Translations under genes and position numbers: made by a program
Assembly (NCBI GenBank): GCA_943329105.2
Contig: CALQCP020000097.1
Span: 1 to 7,882, forward strand
Length of the DNA stretch: 7,882 nucleotides
Reading direction: 5' to 3'
Origin: Chitinophaga pinensis
GTDB taxonomy: Bacteria; Planctomycetota; Phycisphaerae; Phycisphaerales; SM1A02
Notes under the pieces: generated by a model
Seen by the model: only the letters and a program-made list of their open reading frames with translations
Told to the model about the DNA's origin: nothing
Database searches by the model: none
Shown here: positions 1 to 6,985 of the stretch, piece by piece
Position numbering within the stretch: position 1 is the first letter of the stretch
Layout: each line of letters begins with the position of its first letter

Positions 1-406
1 CATCGAACGACTGCCATCAAACGGATCATTCGGGTTAATGTTCTTTAACCATATTTACAATGTATTCCCGCCCGGTCACTTGATTCCCGCAAATGCCACG
101 AACAAGGCGGCCGCGAAACGATGGATCGAGGAACAGAGCATCGAGGGTGGCACTGATCCGACCGATGCCATGGTATTTGCTCTCAGCCTCAAGCCTGGGG
201 CGATTTTTCTCATGACCGATGGCGTATTCGCAAACCATCAAAGCACTTTCAACGAAATCAAACGTAATAACCCCGATAGTAAGACTTCCGTGAACACCAT
301 CGCCTTTTACGAGCGCACTGCAGAGCAAGAGCTAAAGGCAATAGCGGCTGCGAATCGCGGTGATTACCGTTACGTTCCGCCACCAGGAGCAGCCCCTGTT
401 CCGTAA
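1..406 (+). CDS. VWA-domain protein, C-terminal part only (5' end outside window)
   Basis: The reading frame is open from base 2 to the TAA at 404-406, so this is the C-terminal ~134 residues of a longer protein. It contains the second half of a von Willebrand factor A fold: a GGTDPTDA segment that supplies the MIDAS threonine, the strand and loop AIFLMTDGVF that supplies the MIDAS aspartate, then NTIAFY and a final RYVPPPG strand. The DxSxS part of the metal site lies upstream of the window. It is clearly paralogous to the next gene, with the same order of LxLKPxAIFLxTDGxF, a charged helix, NTIAF, and a helix ending in YRxV. VWA domains bind a divalent metal and usually mediate protein-protein contact. 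The partner cannot be inferred here. An internal ATG at 38 is not the true start, because homology to the paralogue continues upstream of it. Confidence 0.85.
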   Translation, partial: IERLPSNGSFGLMFFNHIYNVFPPGHLIPANATNKAAAKRWIEEQSIEGGTDPTDAMVFALSLKPGAIFLMTDGVFANHQSTFNEIKRNNPDSKTSVNTIAFYERTAEQELKAIAAANRGDYRYVPPPGAAPVP

Positions 407-457
407 TGAAACCCTCCCCGTCATCCACAGTGGTGGCGCCACTTTGAAAAAAACTCC

Positions 458-1570
458 ATGTCACTACTCTCTTGGCTTCCATGGCAAACACACCCCGGCG
501 CATCGTGCGACCGCCGCGAGCGTAACTCCGCGATCGCTGCAATCGCTGGCTGCTTTGTGCTGGCGCTTGGTCTGGTGATTGCGGCGATTATGTTTGCAGC
601 GCCGGCCGATCCGCCAGGCGATGATGCTGCGGGAACATCTGGCGGCGGCTATGGAACAGGCTCCGGGAGCGGCTTCGGTGCGGGCGTCGGCAGCGGCAGT
701 GCGCTTGCTGGCGACGGTCCGGGCGCCGGCACCTCAGGAAATCTGCATGGAGCCGTCGGCGATACCGCTGACTCTGCACCGCGCGGTCAACGTGCTGGAA
801 CGCTGGCCACTGCAAATGCTGTCGAAGGCGAGTCACTCGTCAGCGGCGAAAGTAAGGATCTACCGAAATTCGGTTTCACGTTGCCGAATGTCAATGATCC
901 AATCGATCCTCCGCAAACCGCCACTGCGGTCGGTAAGAAGGATGGCAAGGACGGCGCGGGTCGCGCGGGCGCAGGCGGCGGCGCGCAGTTCATGGGAATT
1001 CCAACTTCTGCCAAGAACATCGTCTATATCTTGGACTTCTCGGCAAGTATGCGCAATGAAGATGGTCGGGAGAGTTTGCTCAAGAGACAGTTGGCACAGA
1101 GCATTCAGTCGCTCCGCGATGGTTGCAAATTCACGGTGATTCTGTTTGGGGTATCCCCCGAGAATGGCGCCAAGCTAGTGGAGAGTCCGAACAAATCGGG
1201 AACCGTCTACACCAATGCGGTGCCGATGCCGCCCCGCGGCGAGTGGTTAGCCGCTACTGCATCGAATCGTGATTCAACGATCCGCTGGGTCACCCAACAT
1301 GAATCGGATCCGGCGGGCGGAAGTGGCACATGGGACTCCATGCGCCTTGCCCTGCAGATGAAACCAGAAGCGATCTTTCTGTTGACCGATGGTGAATTTG
1401 ACAGCAGTGACCTCGCCATGCTCCGCGATGAAATTACTGCAGGAAACAAGGAATCATTGACGCAAATCAACACCATTGCGTTCGCTAGCGAGAACGATGT
1501 GCAGTCACTGCAAACGATCGCCCAAGACAACAACGGCGTCTACCGTCGCGTCGCCATCACTCCTCCATAA
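458..1570 (+). CDS. Membrane-anchored, glycine-rich VWA-domain protein
   Basis: This is a 370-residue protein. Residues 1-23 are a short cytoplasmic tail with several Arg, and residues 24-48 are one hydrophobic segment (a signal anchor). Residues 54-94 are a low-complexity Gly/Ser/Ala linker, and a second Gly/Lys-rich stretch covers 159-175. The VWA domain runs from about 178 to 366. It opens with FMGIPTSAKNIVYILDFSAS, and the MIDAS residues are complete: D193-x-S195-x-S197, T291 in GGSGT, and D311 in LLTDG. The layout suggests an N-in protein that presents a VWA head outside the inner membrane. It lies 51 bases after its paralogue on the same strand and is probably co-transcribed with it. 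The start at 458 is the first ATG after an in-frame TGA at 407. No convincing Shine-Dalgarno precedes it. The binding partner and biological role are unknown. Confidence 0.85.
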   Translation: MSLLSWLPWQTHPGASCDRRERNSAIAAIAGCFVLALGLVIAAIMFAAPADPPGDDAAGTSGGGYGTGSGSGFGAGVGSGSALAGDGPGAGTSGNLHGAVGDTADSAPRGQRAGTLATANAVEGESLVSGESKDLPKFGFTLPNVNDPIDPPQTATAVGKKDGKDGAGRAGAGGGAQFMGIPTSAKNIVYILDFSASMRNEDGRESLLKRQLAQSIQSLRDGCKFTVILFGVSPENGAKLVESPNKSGTVYTNAVPMPPRGEWLAATASNRDSTIRWVTQHESDPAGGSGTWDSMRLALQMKPEAIFLLTDGEFDSSDLAMLRDEITAGNKESLTQINTIAFASENDVQSLQTIAQDNNGVYRRVAITPP

Positions 1571-1576
1571 ATCAAC

Positions 1577-2908
1577 TCACCGCCGCGCGCGCCCGTCCCA
1601 CACCACTGCGTTCCAGGTGTCCTCCAAACGCTCTTGAGCGCCGCTCTCTGGTGGCCCAACGCGCTCATCAATCACTGCGCGCTCAAGCTCCGGGAAATTT
1701 GTGGCGCCCTGCTCGATGCGCTGCCCCAGCTCATTGTTCCATGATGAGTAACGCGCGGCGAGTGCGGCAGCAAGCCGACCATCAGCACGAAGCGCCGCGG
1801 CCGCCTTGAGTCCAAATGCGAATGCATCCATCGACGCAATGTGACCGTGGAAGAGATCCTCCGGGCGCCAGCTTTCACGGCGACGCTTGGCATCAAAGTT
1901 CAAGCCACCGTTCGTGAATCCGCCCGACGCCAACACCACTTCCATGACGCGCGTTGCCAATGCATAGTCGGTTGGATACTGGTCGGTATCCCACCCGCAA
2001 TTGGGGGTGCCCATGTTGGCATCCACGGAACCGAGTGCGCCCGCGGCGGCGGCCACACGCAATTCATGCTCCATCTCATGAGCCGCCAAGGTGGCGTGAT
2101 TTGTCTCGATATTCAGGGATATTTTGCCAATAAGCCCATGCTCACGCAGGAACCCCAGCACCGTAGCGGCATCAAAGTCATATTGATGAACACTTGGCTC
2201 GCGCGGCTTTGGCTCAATGTACAGCGCGCCACGGAAACCAAGTTCAGACTTCCAGTCAACCGCCATTTGTAAGAGCCGCGCCATGTGCCCAAGGTCGCGC
2301 GGCATGTCGCGGTTCAAAAGACTGGAGTAACCCTCACGCCCGCCCCAGAACACATAGCCGTCGCCACCCAATCGATGCGTGACTTCCATGGCGTGCTTGA
2401 CCTGCGCGCACGCATGTGCAAAGACGCGAACGTCCGGGCTTGTTCCGGCGCCAGCCATGTAGCGCGGGTGCGCAAAGAGACAGGCAGTGCCCCACAACAG
2501 TTTCTTGCCACTTGACTTCATGTGTTGCTGAAAGTGCTCGGCAACCTTATCAAGCATGGCGTTGGATTCGCGCAGCGTTGCCAGTTCCGGCGCAATGTCG
2601 CGGTCATGGAAACAGAAGCGGTCGATGCCGCATTTCTCCAAGAACTCAAAGAATGCATCGGCGCGACGCAGGCAATTGCTCAGTGTGTCGGTGCCGTCAT
2701 CCCAGGGCATGAGCGCTGTGGGTGCACCAAACGGATCGGAGAGGCCGTTTCGCATGGTGTGCCAATAGCAAGCAGCAAAGCGCACATGCTCACGCATGGG
2801 CTTGCCATCAACCGATGCATCGGCGTCGTAATGGCGAAACGCGAACGGATTTCTTGAATCCGGGCCTTCGTAGCGAACACGATCGACGAAAGAAAAGGCG
2901 GGTTGCAT
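1577..2908 (-). CDS. xylA: Xylose isomerase (group II)
   Basis: This cytoplasmic enzyme interconverts D-xylose and D-xylulose (and often D-glucose and D-fructose), the entry step of isomerase-type xylose catabolism. At 443 residues it matches the ~440-residue E. coli-type class. It opens with the family signature around DRVRYEG (9-15) and RFAACYWHT (43-51). All catalytic residues fall at the E. coli numbers: H101 and D104 in CFHDRD, E232 and K234 in IEPKP, E268 and H271 in NIETNH, D296 in SVDAN, D307 and D309 in WDTDQ, and D339 in NFDAK. The start ATG (complement of 2906-2908) gives the usual MQ..F..VDRVRYEG N-terminus. The ribosome site is weak. The gene stands alone, with no xylB, transporter or XylR beside it. 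It ends 6 bases from the convergent VWA gene with no visible terminator. It looks intact. Confidence 0.97.
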   Translation of the reverse strand: MQPAFSFVDRVRYEGPDSRNPFAFRHYDADASVDGKPMREHVRFAACYWHTMRNGLSDPFGAPTALMPWDDGTDTLSNCLRRADAFFEFLEKCGIDRFCFHDRDIAPELATLRESNAMLDKVAEHFQQHMKSSGKKLLWGTACLFAHPRYMAGAGTSPDVRVFAHACAQVKHAMEVTHRLGGDGYVFWGGREGYSSLLNRDMPRDLGHMARLLQMAVDWKSELGFRGALYIEPKPREPSVHQYDFDAATVLGFLREHGLIGKISLNIETNHATLAAHEMEHELRVAAAAGALGSVDANMGTPNCGWDTDQYPTDYALATRVMEVVLASGGFTNGGLNFDAKRRRESWRPEDLFHGHIASMDAFAFGLKAAAALRADGRLAAALAARYSSWNNELGQRIEQGATNFPELERAVIDERVGPPESGAQERLEDTWNAVVWDGRARR

Positions 2909-2964
2909 ATCGCTATTCTGCCACGGCTACCGCGCGCGCGCACGCCGCGCACGGAAGCCGATCC
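2909..2964. promoter_or_regulatory. Divergent intergenic region between xylA and the antiporter gene
   Basis: These 56 bases separate two divergent start codons, so promoter elements for one or both genes must lie here or inside the opposite gene's first codons. The strip includes an alternating CG run (about 2931-2942) and a GC-rich stretch. I could not assign a convincing -35/-10 pair to either strand. GGAAG at 2953-2957, 7 bases before the 2965 ATG, is a possible weak ribosome site for the antiporter. Confidence 0.4.
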
Positions 2965-4461
2965 ATGCTCCACTCCGCCGTCAATCATCTGCCGCTGGTC
3001 CTGATCATCTGTGGGCTCATGCTGGCGGTGGCGGCAATGGGCACCAAGGTGGCTATGCGCATCGGCATTCCGACTGCGCTTGGCTTCATTGGCGTGGGCA
3101 TCTTGATCGGTGGACAAACCGAATTACGCACGCTGCTGCAAGGCTATGAGGGCGCGTACGCCATCGGAAACATCGCGCTGGCGCTGATTCTGTTCTATGG
3201 CGGCCTGAGCACCGATGTCCGCAAAGTACGTGGAATTTGGCTGCCTTCCATCACACTGGCCACGGTTGGCGTCCTGGGAGTGGCTGGAGTCACCGCGTTC
3301 ATCATTCGCATACTCGTCCCAAGCGCACCGTGGTCCGTAGCTCTGATGATGGGCGCTGTGCTTGGATCAACGGATGCTGCAAGCGTGTTGCAAATTCTGG
3401 CACGCGAACGCCTGAGTGGCCGCGTGCGGGAAATCGTGGAACTTGAAAGCGGATTGAACGACCCAATGGCATTCATTCTGGTGGCTACGTTCACCAGTGT
3501 TGCCATGGGTGCGCCGTTCGAAATGTCCACCATCCCCACCATCATCTGGCAAATGTGTGCCGGCGCGCTGATTGGCGGGGGGATTGGCTGGCTCAGCAGC
3601 CTTGCTATTGGAGCGTTTGAGGAAGACTCGCCGGAGATTTACCCGATCATCACCATTGCGCTTGCACTGCTGGCGTACGGCATTGCTGAGTCATTGCATT
3701 CCAGCGGATTGCTTGCGGTTTTCATGACCGCACTCACCCTTGGAAACAGCGCGGATTTGCCGTTTCGAAGCACCATTGTTCGCTTCCATGCATCACTGGC
3801 ATACCTCGCGCAGATTGTGATGTTCTTTGTGCTGGGCGTCTTGGTGGTCCCGGAATCACTGCTCGATATTCGCGTGATGGCCAGTGGAACACTGATTGCC
3901 TTTATCTTGGCATTCATCGCGCGGCCGTTGGTGGTCACGCCGCTTTTACTCTTGTTTCGATTCCCCATTCGCGAATCACTCGCCGTTTCATGGCTCGGGC
4001 TGCGCGGCGCCGTTCCGATCATCCTGATGATGATCCCTATGAATGCCGCACATACCAGTGAAGGTCAGCACAATTTGTCACGGGCCTTTGCGGTGGTGTT
4101 TGTATGCGTCGTGGTTGGCAGCATCATCCCTGGCTCGACGGTGCGATGGGTGATGCGAGTCTTGCGCGTCCGGCTTGCGCCCATTCCGCGCGCATCCACC
4201 ACCATCGACATGGTCACCAAGACACCGCTCGACACGTGCATGATGATCATGGTGGTGCAGCCCGGCTCAGCGATTGATGGCAAATACCTTTCCGAGGCGA
4301 AACTGCCCGGCGAGATCACCATTGCGCTGGTCATCCGCGGCGCACGCACCCATCGCGTGCGTGGCGACACTCGCTTGGAAGCCGGGGACGAAGTTGCCCT
4401 GAGTCTCCCGGAACGCATGGTGCCGATCGCACAGGTGCTATTCGGTGAAGTGCGTGAGTGA
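2965..4461 (+). CDS. NhaP2/CvrA-type potassium (or sodium)/proton antiporter with RCK_C domain
   Basis: This 498-residue CPA1-family antiporter would exchange cytoplasmic K+ or Na+ for external protons across the inner membrane, for ion and pH homeostasis. Residues ~8-410 form a series of about twelve or more hydrophobic segments. Family motifs are clear: GSTDAAS at 134-140 (candidate ion-binding D137), ELESGLNDPMAF at 159-170 (N165-D166 pair), SSGLLAVF at 246-253, and LGLRGAVPI at 344-352. Residues ~421-498 form a soluble RCK_C/TrkA_C-like domain (IMVVQPGSAIDGKYLSEAKL; then GDTRLEAGDEVAL), as in NhaP2. The total is somewhat shorter than E. coli CvrA (578 residues). The frame is open further upstream, but 2965 is preferred because transmembrane homology begins directly after it and any longer product would run antisense through xylA. 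Ion specificity cannot be read from sequence. The stop codon lies inside a GTGA repeat. Confidence 0.92.
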   Translation: MLHSAVNHLPLVLIICGLMLAVAAMGTKVAMRIGIPTALGFIGVGILIGGQTELRTLLQGYEGAYAIGNIALALILFYGGLSTDVRKVRGIWLPSITLATVGVLGVAGVTAFIIRILVPSAPWSVALMMGAVLGSTDAASVLQILARERLSGRVREIVELESGLNDPMAFILVATFTSVAMGAPFEMSTIPTIIWQMCAGALIGGGIGWLSSLAIGAFEEDSPEIYPIITIALALLAYGIAESLHSSGLLAVFMTALTLGNSADLPFRSTIVRFHASLAYLAQIVMFFVLGVLVVPESLLDIRVMASGTLIAFILAFIARPLVVTPLLLLFRFPIRESLAVSWLGLRGAVPIILMMIPMNAAHTSEGQHNLSRAFAVVFVCVVVGSIIPGSTVRWVMRVLRVRLAPIPRASTTIDMVTKTPLDTCMMIMVVQPGSAIDGKYLSEAKLPGEITIALVIRGARTHRVRGDTRLEAGDEVALSLPERMVPIAQVLFGEVRE

Positions 4462-4474
4462 GTGAGTGAGTGAG
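4454..4474. repeat. GTGA tetranucleotide microsatellite spanning the antiporter stop codon
   Basis: There are five consecutive GTGA units plus one G. The first two units encode the last residues of the antiporter, and the stop TGA (4459-4461) is made by the repeat itself. Because the unit is four bases and contains TGA, every reading frame meets a stop inside the tract, so slippage would change at most the last one or two residues. Confidence 0.9.
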
Positions 4475-4521
4475 CGGGCGAGTGGACGCTGCGTGTTGAC
4501 GCTCCGTGCGAGCGCTGCCAT

Positions 4522-6033
4522 TCAATCGCGGCGACTAATGTCCATAATCAGAATGAAATTCATCAAACCGCCGAGCGCAATGAACAGCGTTCCGAATTCA
4601 TTCGCCGAACCCAAGCCCTTAAAGGATGACATGGTGTACTTACCTGGCAGCGGGCCCCTCACAGGATCATTCGGTGGTGGCGCAGGCAAGAGTTCCCCAA
4701 CCTTGCCGGTCTTCAGAATGTTCTGATTGGCCCAGTCCGCGGCGAGGGCGATCGGTCCGTTGCCACTTTGTGCAATGAACCACGGCGCGTCTTCGACGCT
4801 ATCAACGGCATCAATTCCACCGATGAGAAGCCCGCATCCGAACATCCCCAGAATGGCCGCCATCGCTAAGAATCCGCGCTTGCGGTGTCCAAGCACCACG
4901 TGTCCAAGCCCTGGAAATGCCCAGTTCAGTAGGGGACCCTTGATGCCCTGACCACTTGCGCCCAAGATGATGGCTGCCACCAAGAATGCGCCGCCCAGGG
5001 CAAGCGAGATCGGAATCATTGCCATCATGGGTGACGCGTCCGCCAGCACGCTGTGTGCGCGCATTGACTGCATGAGTTGTGCGGCTGGCTTGGGAGCCTG
5101 CACAGGCGCCGCAGCATCCCCAGCCTTGACATCCCCAACTTGGGCAGGCGCCGCGGGGGGAACTGCCTTGGCATCCTCAATTCCTGCTGCCCATGCGATT
5201 CCCTCGCGCAGATGCTGACGAAAGAGCGGCTCGGTGTAACTCTCCTTGGTGTGCCCGCCGGCCGTGTACCAAGCGCGCCCGCCCTCAAAGTCGTGGTACC
5301 ACATGATTGGATGATCGCCACCCATGGATGCCTTACCAGGGTTGTAGCTCTTCTCATCAAGCGATGCCAAGACATGCACATTGCTACGCGGGTTTGTGCG
5401 GAACGCATACCACTCGTCAAGTCGCTTCCATTCCGCGGGCAACATGCGCGTGCTGCGGTGCGTGCGATCCTCAACAACAACGGTCGCCTCTTGATTGACC
5501 GCTGGATGCCCCACAAACCACGCGCCCGCCAATTTGCCGTACCACGGCCAGTCGTACTCGGTATCCGAGGCGGCGTGCACCCCCACCCACGCGCCACCGG
5601 CATGGATGTACTCCTCAAACGCCTTCTGTTGCGCGTCGTCCAGCACATCTCCAGTGGTGGAGAGAAACACTACCGCGCGATAGTTTTTCAGATTGGCTGC
5701 AGTAAATACGGACGAATCTTCGGTTGCATCCACACTCCAAAGCCCAACCCCAATTTCCGTCACTGTGCGAATGCCATCGGGAATGGAAGCGTGCCGGAAC
5801 GCAGCGGTGCGGCTGAACACCAGAATGCGCGGAAGCGCTGTCGTGGCCGTGACCGGTGCTTGTGCCGGCGCCGGGGCCGGGGTCGCCGCAGCGGGTGGCG
5901 ACTGCATGGCCTCCGCGCCCGAAGCGGCGGCAAAGGCAACCGCGATGACTGCCGCAACGGCCGCAATGCGGGCAATGACAGTGGAGCGAGTGGTGGCAGG
6001 TCGCATCGAGGGGTCCGAATGCATTCGCTGCAT
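4522..6033 (-). CDS. Secreted ThuA-domain protein fused to a C-terminal membrane module
   Basis: The protein has 503 residues from the ATG at 6033. Residues ~18-42 form an Ala-rich signal peptide ending in ASGAEA. An Ala/Pro linker follows, then a ThuA domain at ~67-285. The domain has PRILVFSRTAAFRH at its start, GGAWVGVHAASDTEYDW mid-way, GDHPIMWYHDFEGGRAWYT later, and YTEPLFRQHLREGIAWAAG at its end. ThuA domains have a glutamine-amidotransferase-like fold and are often found in secreted sugar-related proteins. Their chemistry is poorly defined. A second Ala/Pro linker (289-321) leads to three hydrophobic segments (~338-358, 387-408, 479-499). The loop NWAFPGLGHVVLGHRKRG (370-387) resembles small planctomycete membrane proteins annotated DUF6677, recalled from memory. 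In-frame ATGs at 6024 and 6006 are equally possible starts, and 6006 gives the tidiest signal peptide. A GTG at 6105 would overlap the divergent gene. No strong ribosome site helps decide. Confidence 0.85.
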   Translation of the reverse strand: MQRMHSDPSMRPATTRSTVIARIAAVAAVIAVAFAAASGAEAMQSPPAAATPAPAPAQAPVTATTALPRILVFSRTAAFRHASIPDGIRTVTEIGVGLWSVDATEDSSVFTAANLKNYRAVVFLSTTGDVLDDAQQKAFEEYIHAGGAWVGVHAASDTEYDWPWYGKLAGAWFVGHPAVNQEATVVVEDRTHRSTRMLPAEWKRLDEWYAFRTNPRSNVHVLASLDEKSYNPGKASMGGDHPIMWYHDFEGGRAWYTAGGHTKESYTEPLFRQHLREGIAWAAGIEDAKAVPPAAPAQVGDVKAGDAAAPVQAPKPAAQLMQSMRAHSVLADASPMMAMIPISLALGGAFLVAAIILGASGQGIKGPLLNWAFPGLGHVVLGHRKRGFLAMAAILGMFGCGLLIGGIDAVDSVEDAPWFIAQSGNGPIALAADWANQNILKTGKVGELLPAPPPNDPVRGPLPGKYTMSSFKGLGSANEFGTLFIALGGLMNFILIMDISRRD

Positions 6034-6077
6034 CGTATCCACGCCATTCCCTGAAGCCGGATGGATACACTTTGGCC
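6034..6077. promoter_or_regulatory. Short divergent intergenic region
   Basis: This is the 44-base gap between the ThuA-fusion start (if 6033) and the divergent hypothetical gene (6078). Both promoters must overlap here or extend into coding sequence. I saw no convincing -35/-10 pair and no strong Shine-Dalgarno on either side. The gap grows to 71 bases if the ThuA gene starts at 6006. Confidence 0.3.
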
Positions 6078-6500
6078 ATGACTCCCGAAGATCGACGCAA
6101 GCCACGCGACCCCGCTCAGACCCCTGATCACGTCGACGCTCCGGCGCAGGAGGTGGTGGACCGACGGGTTGGTATTGATCGACGCGATCTATCCACGGAT
6201 CCCACCAATCTTGAACGCCGCCGTGGTCCGGGGCGCCGCCTGACGGACTTCGTCAAGACCGCTGAAGAAGGCGAAATGAACCGGGAGCAGTACCTGTTCC
6301 TCCTGGCCATTGATGCATTCAAGCGCGTCAATCACAAGACATTCCCGTCTTGGACCGATGTCTTAGAGATCATCCGCAAGCTCGGATACCGAAAGACCAT
6401 GCCCAGCGAACTCAACTTGGGCAGCCGCGCCACCGACTGGACCGAGAAGGGGAACGTTCCAAGTGGTGTGAACAAGCCAGCTGAGCAGCGCGAGGAATAG
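6078..6500 (+). CDS. Conserved-looking hypothetical protein with paired Arg-rich motifs
   Basis: This is a soluble 140-residue protein with no signal peptide or membrane segment. Its N-terminal third is charged and probably disordered. It contains two similar arginine blocks, DRRVGIDRR (28-36) and ERRRGPGRR (46-54), followed by LTDF. Residues ~67-106 look folded: a helix around NREQYLFLLAIDAFKRVN, then FPSWTDVLEIIRKLGYRKT, which could be a small helical or winged-helix-like domain. The tail (107-140) is polar. I do not recognise a named family, and the Arg blocks would suit binding to nucleic acid or another anion, which is inference only. The ATG at 6078 is chosen. A TTG two codons upstream is possible but would add only two residues. 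The gene is divergent from the ThuA fusion and convergent with the ferredoxin gene. Confidence 0.75.
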   Translation: MTPEDRRKPRDPAQTPDHVDAPAQEVVDRRVGIDRRDLSTDPTNLERRRGPGRRLTDFVKTAEEGEMNREQYLFLLAIDAFKRVNHKTFPSWTDVLEIIRKLGYRKTMPSELNLGSRATDWTEKGNVPSGVNKPAEQREE

Positions 6501-6545
6501 ACGCGCGAGGATGCTCTGCGTCAGGCGATCAAAGGGGGAACGTGG

Positions 6546-6595
6546 GGATCATGGAGGATCATGGAGGATCATGGGGGATCATGGGGAACCATGCC
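6546..6595. repeat. 10-bp tandem repeat with GATC in each unit
   Basis: Four direct copies of GGATCATGG(A/G) start at 6546, 6556, 6566 and 6576, followed by a decayed fifth copy (GAACCATGCC, 6586-6595). Each of the four contains one GATC, placed at exact 10-base steps. The array lies 45 bases after the stop of the hypothetical gene and before the terminator hairpin. It is too short in unit and has no spacers, so it is not a CRISPR. The period is not a multiple of three, so it is not an amino-acid repeat. Confidence 0.9.
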
Positions 6596-6622
6596 AATCC
6601 GGGTAAGAGTCCAACCGTAAAA

Positions 6623-6666
6623 GAACAAACGACGCGTGCCGCAATCTGCGGCGCGCGTCGTTGTTC
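6623..6666. terminator. Probable bidirectional terminator hairpin between convergent genes
   Basis: The left arm (6623-6643, GAACAAACGACGCG...) pairs with the right arm (6647-6666, ending GTCGTTGTTC) across a 3-base loop, giving about 20 pairs interrupted by one bulged A and one G-T. The distal part of the stem is A-rich on the left and T-rich on the right, so either strand ends in a moderately U-rich tail. It sits between the plus-strand hypothetical gene (ends 6500) and the minus-strand ferredoxin (ends 6719), where a shared terminator is expected. There is no perfect U-run, so efficiency is uncertain. Confidence 0.75.
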
Positions 6667-6718
6667 GGAAGTCCATCAATGCGGGCGCGTGTGCGGCTCC
6701 GACAGCCGCCGCGATCCG

Positions 6719-6985
6719 TCACTTCTGGGTCTTGAAGAAGTCCGAGTTAATTTGGATGTACTTGGTCCACTCCGAAGGAAGGTCTTCCTGCGGATAGATG
6801 GCATGGACCGGGCATTCATCGACGCACAGTCCGCAATCGATGCAGGTGTCCGGATCAATGAAGAGTTGGCTTGCCTTACCGAAATCGCCCTCGTTCTTGC
6901 CGGGGTGGATGCAATCCACTGGGCAGACCTCGACACAGGCGGCGTCCTTCGTTCCGATGCAGGGTTCAGCGATGATGTGTGCCAT
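6719..6985 (-). CDS. Ferredoxin, FdxA-like, two Fe-S clusters (7Fe or 8Fe)
   Basis: This is an 88-residue soluble electron carrier. The eight cysteines are C9, C17, C21 and C25 (C-x7-C-x3-CPVDC) and C48, C51, C54 and C58 (CIDCGLCVDECP). The seven-residue gap after the first Cys is the pattern of Azotobacter FdI and Thermus 7Fe ferredoxins. In those, the first, second and last Cys hold a 3Fe-4S cluster and the others hold a 4Fe-4S. By analogy C25 may be a free Cys, so 7Fe is more likely than 8Fe. The stretch between C25 and C48 is longer than in the Azotobacter protein, which I recall as common in a bacterial subgroup. The start is ATG (complement of 6983-6985) with a GGAAAG-like ribosome site about 7 bases upstream. 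It is monocistronic, between two terminators. The redox partner is unknown. Confidence 0.95.
   Translation of the reverse strand: MAHIIAEPCIGTKDAACVEVCPVDCIHPGKNEGDFGKASQLFIDPDTCIDCGLCVDECPVHAIYPQEDLPSEWTKYIQINSDFFKTQK

Noticed and set aside
579..1139. 186-codon plus-strand frame inside the second VWA gene
   Set aside because: It is a shadow of the VWA coding frame with Arg/Ala/Met-rich composition and no motifs.
2931..2942. Z-DNA-forming CG run as a regulatory element
   Set aside because: The alternating tract is only about 12 bases in a GC-rich strip and nothing else supports a role.
2722..2964. Upstream extension of the antiporter frame by 81 codons
   Set aside because: The extra segment is antisense to the well-conserved start of xylA, is His/Arg-rich without membrane character, and CPA1 homology begins right after the ATG at 2965.
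4500..4514. CGCTC/GAGCG hairpin between the antiporter and the ThuA gene as a terminator
   Set aside because: The stem is only five base pairs and no T-run follows on either strand, so it does not qualify as an intrinsic terminator.
5077..6054. 325-codon plus-strand frame opposite the ThuA gene
   Set aside because: It is antisense to a protein with clear ThuA motifs, has an unnatural Cys/Arg/His-rich composition and shows no recognisable domain.
6034..6105. GTG start at 6105 for the ThuA fusion
   Set aside because: It would place a polar stretch with no signal-peptide character in front of the signal sequence and would overlap the divergent gene. ATGs at 6033, 6024 or 6006 are better.
6546..6595. 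CRISPR array
   Set aside because: The units are 10 bases, directly adjacent and have no spacers, and no cas gene is nearby.
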